Positions 5,448 to 9,928 of a DNA stretch of 9,928 bases are shown here, in pieces. Positions within the stretch are counted from its first letter, which is position 1, and every line of letters starts with the position of its first letter. Origin of the DNA: Patescibacteria group bacterium (GTDB lineage Bacteria; Patescibacteriota; Minisyncoccia; Phycocordibacterales; PALSA-1337); NCBI GenBank assembly GCA_030917665.1, contig JAUPUH010000015.1, forward strand, positions 1 to 9,928. Direction: 5' to 3'. Both the position numbers and the translations under genes were made by a program. The notes beneath the pieces were generated by a model. The model ran no database searches, was not told the DNA's origin, and worked only from the letters and a program-made list of their open reading frames with translations.

Positions 5448-5473
5448 TCTGAAAGCTACACAATGGGGTCACA
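5448..5473. repeat. Imperfect direct repeat, copy B
   Basis: Second copy of the TTCTGAAA...GGGGTCAC segment, in the 155-nt gap between the PH-like gene and the 5537-5872 gene. Apart from this repeat and the terminator hairpin at 5488-5521 I see nothing else in this gap. Confidence 0.6.
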
Positions 5474-5479
5474 TTTACA

Positions 5480-5521
5480 TAAAATAAAAGGGCTGCTGCG
5501 GATAATTTCGCAACAGCCCTT
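5480..5521 (-). terminator. Rho-independent terminator of the 111-aa protein gene
   Basis: Read on the minus strand, AAGGGCTGTTGCG pairs with CGCAGCAGCCCTT (13-bp stem with one A/C mismatch) and is followed by TTATTTTA. It starts 15 nt after the stop codon of the 5537-5872 gene. Confidence 0.88.
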
Positions 5522-5536
5522 GAGCGGGGTACAAAT

Positions 5537-5872
5537 TTACGGCTGACTCGTCGTAAAACGACGATCAAGGTGTTTACCTTGCTTCTGCAGGTTAGCTGCG
5601 GCGCAGAGCAGGATAAAATCTTCCTGACCTGCCTGATCCTTTTCGAACAACAGTCCACGATCGGTAGCGGAAACGATCGTAACGGCTTCATTGAGCGGGG
5701 TTGGTAGGGTTCGAATTGGAATCTGATGAACCTGGACGCTAATCACAGGATTCGGAATTCGCGTGCAATGAGGCTTGGGGCGAGGACTGCTAGCCAGAAA
5801 GCTTGCAATCTGCTCTGAACTCATCACTTGGGATTTTCGAGGTCCACGCCAGCCCTTGTATTCTTTGGCCAT
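5537..5872 (-). CDS. Hypothetical protein, 111 aa
   Basis: No family recognised. The protein begins MAKEYKGWRGPRKSQ, with a basic stretch, then MSSEQIASFLASS, a proline-rich middle (SPRPKPHCTRIPNPV, then RTLPTPLNEA) that may form beta strands, and a helical C-terminal part with FILLCAAANLQKQGK (86-100). It has two cysteines (C36, C90) and no signal peptide or membrane segment, so it is probably cytoplasmic; the basic N terminus could bind nucleic acid, which is inference only. The reading frame is supported by a near-consensus promoter, an approximately 57-nt leader ending in the purine-rich AGAAAGAAGAAAT before the ATG, and a strong terminator right after the stop. Its GC content looks higher than that of the flanking membrane-protein genes. 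It is divergent from tsaD. Confidence 0.75.
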   Translation of the reverse strand: MAKEYKGWRGPRKSQVMSSEQIASFLASSPRPKPHCTRIPNPVISVQVHQIPIRTLPTPLNEAVTIVSATDRGLLFEKDQAGQEDFILLCAAANLQKQGKHLDRRFTTSQP

Positions 5873-5935
5873 ATTTCTTCTTTCTCTTTTGGGAACTTTT
5901 GTACAGACGCACCATGCTACTCTGTTACGATATAT

Positions 5936-5964
5936 ATTATATACTACTTAGAACTAAAAGTCAA
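5936..5964 (-). promoter_or_regulatory. Near-consensus promoter of the 111-aa protein gene
   Basis: On the minus strand TTGACT (5964-5959), a 17-nt spacer and TATAAT (5941-5936) form a near-perfect sigma-70 promoter. The predicted start near 5929 gives a leader of about 57 nt, in contrast to the leaderless pattern of neighbouring genes. It is divergent from the tsaD -10 box. Confidence 0.85.
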
Positions 5965-5988
5965 TAGGTGCTTTTTTAAGAATAACCT

Positions 5989-5994
5989 TATAAT
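5989..5994 (+). promoter_or_regulatory. -10 box of tsaD (predicted leaderless)
   Basis: A perfect TATAAT ends 9 nt before the tsaD ATG at 6004. No -35 hexamer at the expected distance and no Shine-Dalgarno sequence. Confidence 0.72.
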
Positions 5995-6003
5995 CAAAGC
6001 CAT

Positions 6004-7050
6004 ATGATTACCTTAGGTATAGAAACAAGTTGTGACGAGACGGCTCTATGTCTTCTCGAAACAAGAGATAATGAATACCGAATCCTCGGAAATATCGTCC
6101 ATTCCCAGATCGAATCCCACAAGGAATTTGGCGGGGTTGTTCCTATGCTTGCAAAGAGAGAGCATATTAAGAACCTCCCCATTCTTTATGAGAAAATTTT
6201 AAAAGAGGCCGGCGTATCAGAAAAAATGATCGATCGAATTGCCGTTACTCAAGGACCAGGGCTCGAACCCGCACTCTGGACCGGTATTCTTTTTGCCCAG
6301 GAGCTTAGCAAAAAGATTTCAGTTCCTGTCGCACCAATGAACCACATGGAAGGTCACATCGTTGCGTCACTTCTTTTACAATCAGGATCTCACAAAGAAT
6401 TCCAACCTCTTAAAACGGCCAAGTTCCCTGCTCTTGCGGTACTCATAAGTGGAGGACATACTGAAATTGTTAAAATTGAAAAACTCGGCTCATATGAGGT
6501 ACTCGGAAGTACTGTTGATGATGCTATCGGTGAGGCTTTTGATAAAGTGGCGCGCATGCTCAGCCTTCCATATCCTGGAGGACCGGAAATTTCAAAACTT
6601 GCTGAAACGGCTCGAAAAGAAAATGTGCCGAAGAAAATTACTCTACCCCGTCCAATGATCCATTCAAAGGATCTAAAATTCTCTTTTTCTGGATTAAAAA
6701 CTGCAGTTTTGTATGCATTAAGAGAAATCGGAACTCCAACTCCAGAACAAATAATGGACGTCTCTCGAGAATTCGAAGATGCAGTCACTGAAGTGCTCAT
6801 TTCTAAAACTGAACATGCCCTTGAAGACTACGAGACTCACACCCTCATCATCGGTGGCGGAGTTATAGCCAATACCCACATCCGTGAAGCTTTTGAAAAG
6901 CTTGCAGCGAAGCATGGAATCCTTCTCTACCTCCCTGCCGCAGGCCTTTCTGGAGACAACGCGCTTATGATTGCGCTTTGCGGGAGCTTTCCAAATACAA
7001 TAAAACCCTCGAGCGAGGGTTTTAAAGCGAGTGGTAACTTATCTCTCTAG
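6004..7050 (+). CDS. tsaD: tRNA N6-adenosine threonylcarbamoyltransferase TsaD
   Basis: TsaD (Kae1/YgjD/Gcp) transfers the threonylcarbamoyl group from threonylcarbamoyl-adenylate to A37 of ANN-decoding tRNAs, working with TsaB and TsaE in bacteria. The 348-residue product is full length. Visible: GIETSCDETALCLLE at the N terminus (5-19), the metal-binding HMEGH (H114, H118), LISGGHTEIV (147-156), DDAIGEAFDKVARML (172-186), PGGPEISKLA (191-200), FSFSGLKTAV (226-235), GGGVIAN (284-290) and SGDNALMIA (316-324) with metal ligand D318. All the ASKHA-fold nucleotide and iron/zinc ligands expected of the family are present. The ATG at 6004 is supported by the TATAAT box 9 nt upstream. The last codons contain a terminator-like hairpin, and the stop is 1 nt from the stop of the convergent gene. 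Confidence 0.97.
   Translation: MITLGIETSCDETALCLLETRDNEYRILGNIVHSQIESHKEFGGVVPMLAKREHIKNLPILYEKILKEAGVSEKMIDRIAVTQGPGLEPALWTGILFAQELSKKISVPVAPMNHMEGHIVASLLLQSGSHKEFQPLKTAKFPALAVLISGGHTEIVKIEKLGSYEVLGSTVDDAIGEAFDKVARMLSLPYPGGPEISKLAETARKENVPKKITLPRPMIHSKDLKFSFSGLKTAVLYALREIGTPTPEQIMDVSREFEDAVTEVLISKTEHALEDYETHTLIIGGGVIANTHIREAFEKLAAKHGILLYLPAAGLSGDNALMIALCGSFPNTIKPSSEGFKASGNLSL
7002..7023. terminator. Terminator-like hairpin inside the tsaD 3' coding end
   Basis: AAAACCCTC (7002-7010) pairs perfectly with GAGGGTTTT (7015-7023) around a GAGC loop. On the minus strand the stem is followed by ATTGTATTT, so with its TTTTATTGTATTT tail it is a good terminator for the peptidoglycan-binding protein gene, whose stop is 29 nt away. 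On the plus strand it lies nine codons before the tsaD stop and ends in only four T. Confidence 0.68.
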
Positions 7051-7051
7051 A

Positions 7052-8008
7052 TTAGTATCCGAAGAGCCACTTTACGAAGTTCCAGATTCTGCTTGCGAAT
7101 GATCCGACAGCAGCTGTCTGTGAATTTTCATTTGTTCCAACCTCAGGAGCAAGAGGGGTAGTTCCTGTAGCATTGATTTCTGCAGCTACTTCAACTGTTC
7201 CGTCTACGATGCCCTTTCGATATGCTTCGATCTGAGCGATCTGAGCAGGAGTCAAAGTGAATGTTGATTTACAATAAATTTCATTGATCTTCTTCTTTGT
7301 TGTAAAGAAAACCTGACCTGTTGGAGTATTTACTCCCCATGGGGCCATGATCTCATTTACATACTTTGCCTGGAATGCCTTTACAGCATCAAAGGTCTTT
7401 TGGTCGAACTTTCCGTTGATGTCAACATTAAGCTTCTCAGTATTCTTAAGGAATGTCTGGAGCTTTGTGACTTCTGCTGTATTGTTCGTTCCATCAAGCT
7501 TCATGTAGTCAGTAATGTATGAACAGTTTGCGATGTTTATAAGAACTGGAAGCGCAGAGCTTGTTGAAGAGTTTCGGCTTGTTCGGTTTGATGATCCACC
7601 TGAACTACCATTTGAACCTCCGTCTGAAGGATTAGATGGGTTTGAAGGGTTAGATGGAATTGAACCGCTTGTGTCATCATCACCATTTGATACTCCACCT
7701 GTGTTTGTTCCGCCTGTGCTTGCAGGTGATCCAGTAGTGTCATCATCACCATTTGATGCTCCACCTGTGTTTGAACCTCCTGTGCTTGCTGCAGATCCAG
7801 TAGTGTCATCACTACCATTTAGTGTGGCATCTGTGTTTGCAGATGATCCAGCTGTTTCGTCATCTCCATTTGAAACCACAGTCTCTGATGGAGCTGCCGC
7901 AACTGTATCATCATCACCATTTACCTGTGCCTGAGCAAGAACCGGAGTAATTGCCACAAAAGACAAGAAAAGGGCTGAAATCGTTATTGTTTTTATGTAT
8001 TTATTCAT
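7052..8008 (-). CDS. Secreted peptidoglycan-binding-domain protein with NGDDDT repeats
   Basis: This 318-residue exported protein begins with a signal peptide (MNKYIKTITI then a hydrophobic core, likely cleaved near AQA at 25-27). Residues 30-115 hold five copies of an acidic NG(D/S)DD/E-T motif (starting at 30, 47, 64, 86 and 108; spacings 17, 17, 22, 22) separated by Gly/Ser/Thr/Ala linkers, then NPSNPSNPS and a Gly/Ser/Asn-rich spacer to about 150. A peptidoglycan_binding_1-like domain follows (about 160-246), with SYITDYMKLDGTNN, VTKLQTFLKN, NGKFDQKTFDAVKAFQAKY and APWGVNTPTG..TTKKKINEIYC, a pattern I associate with many Patescibacteria surface proteins. C162 and C246 bracket the domain and could form a disulfide. 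The C terminus is an aromatic amphipathic tail (RIWNFVKWLFGY). It likely binds the cell wall and presents the repeat region; the acidic repeats may bind cations (inference). Confidence 0.88.
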   Translation of the reverse strand: MNKYIKTITISALFLSFVAITPVLAQAQVNGDDDTVAAAPSETVVSNGDDETAGSSANTDATLNGSDDTTGSAASTGGSNTGGASNGDDDTTGSPASTGGTNTGGVSNGDDDTSGSIPSNPSNPSNPSDGGSNGSSGGSSNRTSRNSSTSSALPVLINIANCSYITDYMKLDGTNNTAEVTKLQTFLKNTEKLNVDINGKFDQKTFDAVKAFQAKYVNEIMAPWGVNTPTGQVFFTTKKKINEIYCKSTFTLTPAQIAQIEAYRKGIVDGTVEVAAEINATGTTPLAPEVGTNENSQTAAVGSFASRIWNFVKWLFGY

Positions 8009-8015
8009 ATTATTA

Positions 8016-8031
8016 ATCTTACCTGTAATGC
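8016..8031 (-). promoter_or_regulatory. Putative promoter of the peptidoglycan-binding protein gene with a GCATTACA element
   Basis: On the minus strand GCATTACAGG is followed by TAAGAT (8021-8016), which ends 7 nt before the ATG at 8008. The same element precedes mscL. No Shine-Dalgarno sequence is present. Confidence 0.5.
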
Positions 8032-8086
8032 GTTGTACCTTATCACAAGTGATGTCTCATGTCAATAGCTTGCCCTTGGTTTTTGT

Positions 8087-8122
8087 ATAAAAGAAAGGTC
8101 CAGCTCTTGTGAAGCTGGACCT
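8087..8122 (-). terminator. Rho-independent terminator of the 365-aa secreted protein gene
   Basis: AGGTCCAGCT (8096-8105) and AGCTGGACCT (8113-8122) form a perfect 10-bp stem with a 7-nt loop. On the minus strand the stem is followed by the T-rich TTCTTTTATA. It lies 26 nt past the stop codon at 8149. Confidence 0.9.
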
Positions 8123-8148
8123 AAGTGAAACTGCGTGGAATGCGCGAA

Positions 8149-9246
8149 TTATTCCGCAACGAGGCGGAAGAACCGCTTTTCCTCGGGATTAACCGGGAAA
8201 GGCTGCGCTGGGCCGCCTGAGTAGATGACTGTGCCGGGGCTAAATGGCACCCATACATCCGCTCCTGCGGTGACATTCGTCCGAGTCTCGAACGAATACG
8301 GCGAGTTTTCCTGGCCGCCGTGTGCTCCGATGGTAATCATTGAGCTGTTCGCTGTCGGGCTGATCATGGCCATTGCAAGCGCTGATTCGACATAGTTGCT
8401 CGCGACGAGAACGCCATTCTTCTTCAGCTCCACCTTGAACCAGTGGTTCGAGGATATGAACTGTTGACGGAATTGTTCCATAGCCGCAGGCGTAGTCGAG
8501 GTGATTGCGACCGAGGCGCCGAAACGGGCGAAGGCGTTGTAGTTTGTTGACGAGGGAGACTGATTCACATCAAGCACCGTATCGTCACCACCTGGCATCA
8601 AACGCCCCTGGGCTACGCTGTAGGTTGATTCATTGACACCATTAGTGCCGAAATCAACACCAACATACTGCGGGCCGAACAAAAGTTCAGCACCGTTCCC
8701 AGAGTTAGTCGCGATGCCGAAGGTAATCGGTGCGATATTCGTCAACGAGGACGAAATAGTCACCGTGTAGGCACTGGCGGGATAAGTCCCGACAGTACTG
8801 AGGATCATGCGATGACCAAACTCGCCAGCAGTAGCCGGATTCGTAAGTGTTGTCGCTCCCTTCCAGCTTTTGTTCGTGCCGGTCGAAAGTCCGTCGAACC
8901 ATTGCCATCCGTACGGCGCCATATCCGGGGTTGGAATCCGGTACCAGGCCGCAGGATTGTTATTGCGATCAGTCGGCACATTCACACCGAACATTCCAGC
9001 CATCACGTTTGCACGATGAAGGGTGATGTTCGGTGAAGCGAGGACAGGCCCCGAGTGCAGGTATTGGGCTTCTTGCCCAAGCGGCACCGGCGACTGCAAA
9101 CTGAGAAGTCCCATCTTGACGGACGGCTTGGCCTTGTTGGGGCCGGCGGGCACGTCGTCTTCGGTGGTGACAACGAATGAAACTGATGCGGTGACCATCG
9201 AGGTCAACAGGATCAGTGTAGCGGAGGTTAGCAGGAGTTTTTTCAT
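8149..9246 (-). CDS. Hypothetical secreted protein, 365 aa
   Basis: No family recognised with confidence. The preferred start (ATG at 9246) gives a clear signal peptide (MKKLLLTSATLILLTSMVTA, cleavage likely after residue 20). A GTG at 9306 would add 20 residues that spoil it. The mature part is about 345 residues, has no cysteine, and is rich in Ser, Thr, Asn, Gly and aromatics with alternating beta-type patterns (YTVTISSSLTN, YVGVDFGTNG, HWFKVELKKNGVLVASNYV), suggesting a beta-sandwich or lectin-like extracellular fold. It ends EEKRFFRLVAE; such RFFRL-type tails are, from memory, common at the ends of secreted proteins of Verrucomicrobia-like bacteria, so transfer or a shared tail is possible. 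The gene looks GC-richer than its neighbours, has its own promoter, a long hairpin-bearing leader and its own terminator. Confidence 0.78.
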   Translation of the reverse strand: MKKLLLTSATLILLTSMVTASVSFVVTTEDDVPAGPNKAKPSVKMGLLSLQSPVPLGQEAQYLHSGPVLASPNITLHRANVMAGMFGVNVPTDRNNNPAAWYRIPTPDMAPYGWQWFDGLSTGTNKSWKGATTLTNPATAGEFGHRMILSTVGTYPASAYTVTISSSLTNIAPITFGIATNSGNGAELLFGPQYVGVDFGTNGVNESTYSVAQGRLMPGGDDTVLDVNQSPSSTNYNAFARFGASVAITSTTPAAMEQFRQQFISSNHWFKVELKKNGVLVASNYVESALAMAMISPTANSSMITIGAHGGQENSPYSFETRTNVTAGADVWVPFSPGTVIYSGGPAQPFPVNPEEKRFFRLVAE

Positions 9247-9385
9247 ACTTGAGTGTTCGGTTTGTTTGGAGTTGAGTGAATTCACTCTACCCTTCTCATG
9301 CAACACAATGGCAAAACCAGGGGAAAACCCCTAATTTAGTACGGCAACGAGCCGTTTCCACGCATTTACAAAGAGCAGAGCTTTG
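9247..9385 (-). promoter_or_regulatory. Long hairpin-bearing 5' leader of the 365-aa secreted protein gene
   Basis: From the predicted transcription start near 9385 to the ATG at 9246 there is a leader of about 139 nt holding three perfect hairpins (coordinates high to low): ACGGC-tcgtt-GCCGT (9355-9341), AGGGG-TTTT-CCCCT (9332-9319, followed by GGTTTTG) and the palindrome GAGTGAATTCACTC (9287-9274). No known riboswitch class is recognised. The structures could stabilise the mRNA, attenuate transcription, or control access to the start, which lacks a Shine-Dalgarno sequence. Confidence 0.5.
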
Positions 9386-9391
9386 GGATGA

Positions 9392-9420
9392 AGCCTATCA
9401 TACTTTAACCTTGTTGTCAA
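9392..9420 (-). promoter_or_regulatory. Promoter of the 365-aa secreted protein gene
   Basis: On the minus strand a consensus TTGACA (9420-9415) is separated by 17 nt from TAGGCT (9397-9392), which is preceded by TGA, making an extended -10. It is divergent from the prsW promoter. Confidence 0.68.
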
Positions 9421-9468
9421 CGTATCTCTTCTGGGGATAGATGAAACCTTAAAGGTGCAATCATAGGC

Positions 9469-9474
9469 TATAAT
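9469..9474 (+). promoter_or_regulatory. -10 box of prsW (predicted leaderless)
   Basis: A perfect TATAAT ends 6 nt before the ATG at 9481. A normal initiation distance puts the transcript start on the ATG itself. No -35 hexamer is evident. Confidence 0.7.
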
Positions 9475-9480
9475 ACATAC

Positions 9481-9928
9481 ATGACAATAGCGTATGCCCT
9501 TCTTGCCGGACTGCTTCCAGCCCTCCTTTGGCTACTCTTTTGGCTTAGAGAAGATAATCTCCACCCCGAACCCAAATCTTTGATTACAGGAACCTTCATC
9601 TCTGGCATGCTCGTAGTTGTGGTAGCTGTCTTTCTTGAAAAGTACGCAGCAGATATCATTAGTGATGAGAAGTACCGCTACATTGCATGGGCAGCAATTG
9701 AAGAAATAACAAAATTTCTTGCAGTAGCCATAATAGCTCTCCGTTCAAGAAACATGGATGAACCTGTAGATGCGATGATCTATTGCATAACAGTTGCTCT
9801 CGGATTCGCCGCACTCGAGAATGCACTTTTTATACTATCTCCACTCGATACTGGCGATATCACACGTTCTATCGTCACAGGAAACATGAGATTCATCGGA
9901 GCAACACTTGTTCATGTAGTTTGTTCTG
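9481..9928 (+). CDS. PrsW-family intramembrane metalloprotease (3' truncated by window edge)
   Basis: The frame is open from ATG 9481 to the end of the window (149 codons). The family includes B. subtilis PrsW, which cleaves the anti-sigma factor RsiW in the membrane. Visible: an N-terminal membrane segment (about 5-22), the FWLREDNLHPEP turn (20-31) typical of the family, a second segment (about 35-52), the EEITK motif (E74, E75, K78) of the EExxK signature, GFAALENALFI with E113, and RFIGATLVHVVCS with H145, the start of the third signature. These glutamates and the histidine are the predicted metal-site residues. The C-terminal membrane segments and the last conserved motif lie outside the window. 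Substrate unknown; a link to surface stress signalling is inference from PrsW. Confidence 0.92.
   Translation, partial: MTIAYALLAGLLPALLWLLFWLREDNLHPEPKSLITGTFISGMLVVVVAVFLEKYAADIISDEKYRYIAWAAIEEITKFLAVAIIALRSRNMDEPVDAMIYCITVALGFAALENALFILSPLDTGDITRSIVTGNMRFIGATLVHVVCS

Noticed and set aside
4779..5473. Minus-strand peptides with VTPxxxFQN in both direct-repeat copies
   Set aside because: The peptides are very short, their surrounding frames differ, and the mismatches are not biased to silent positions. This looks like a DNA repeat, not coding.
5520..5701. 11-nt direct repeat TTGAGCGGGGT (5520-5530 and 5691-5701)
   Set aside because: One copy is beside the terminator and the other inside the coding region, with no similarity in the flanks. 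Probably chance.
7515..7934. Long open frame on the plus strand opposite the repeat protein
   Set aside because: It is the antisense image of the low-complexity NGDDDT/Gly-Ser repeats, with no start signal and repetitive Pro/Ser composition; the minus-strand frame has a signal peptide and a known domain.
8705..9036. Other open frames on both strands within the secreted protein gene
   Set aside because: The higher GC of this gene leaves few stop codons in alternate frames. None has a promoter or recognisable motif.
9247..9306. GTG start at 9306 for the secreted protein, adding 20 residues
   Set aside because: The extra residues are polar and would precede a canonical signal peptide that starts exactly at the ATG at 9246. 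The predicted promoter allows either, but export fits only the shorter form.
1..9928. CRISPR array, insertion sequence, integrase or phage genes
   Set aside because: No regularly spaced identical repeats, transposase or integrase motifs were seen on either strand. The only hints of mobility are the tRNA-Glu end duplication and the 26-nt direct repeats.

Overview
The window looks like a chromosome fragment of a Patescibacteria/CPR-type bacterium, probably Parcubacteria-like. The evidence is a secreted protein with the peptidoglycan-binding domain often seen in these genomes, compact and mostly single-gene transcription units, short versions of familiar proteins (MscL without a C-terminal bundle, a GlmU-like enzyme without its acetyltransferase half), almost no Shine-Dalgarno sequences, and two tRNA genes embedded among the protein genes. 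TGA acts as a normal stop and TGG as Trp. The lineage is inferred from gene content, not from a phylogenetic marker.

Layout. 3-548 (+) is the C-terminal half of FtsZ, ended by a clear terminator. 623-1546 (+) is a thioredoxin-reductase-like flavoenzyme that converges on, and overlaps by 8 nt, a GlmU-like nucleotidyltransferase (1539-2291, -). Upstream of that lies a membrane-anchored staphylococcal-nuclease-like enzyme (2310-2834, -). A terminator and tRNA-Val(GAC) (2906-2981, -) follow, then a tight LysE-family exporter/MscL pair (2996-3934, -). 4018-4089 (+) is tRNA-Glu(TTC), followed by a strong terminator and a hairpin-rich segment that ends in a near-perfect copy of the tRNA-Glu 3' end. 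Two AT-rich membrane-protein genes (4281-4727 and 4845-5381, +) come next; the second is flanked by imperfect 26-nt direct repeats.

5537-5872 (-) is a small unrecognised gene with its own near-consensus promoter and terminator, divergent from tsaD (6004-7050, +). tsaD converges, 1 nt apart, on a secreted peptidoglycan-binding repeat protein (7052-8008, -); a terminator hairpin is buried in the last codons of tsaD. 8149-9246 (-) is a GC-richer secreted protein with a long hairpin-bearing leader. The window ends in the first 149 codons of a PrsW-family membrane metalloprotease (9481 onward, +).

The strongest window-wide pattern is in the start regions. At nine protein genes a -10-like hexamer ends only 6-9 nt before the chosen start codon, so the transcripts are predicted to be leaderless. 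The two exceptions (5537-5872 and 8149-9246) have spaced -35/-10 promoters with 17-nt spacers, leaders of about 57 and 140 nt, strong private terminators and apparently higher GC, so they look like a separate class of gene. Functionally the region mixes housekeeping roles (division, tRNA t6A modification, tRNAs) with envelope functions (mechanosensitive channel, exporter, peptidoglycan-binding protein, membrane protease, secreted proteins). No mobile-element enzymes, CRISPR arrays or phage genes are visible.
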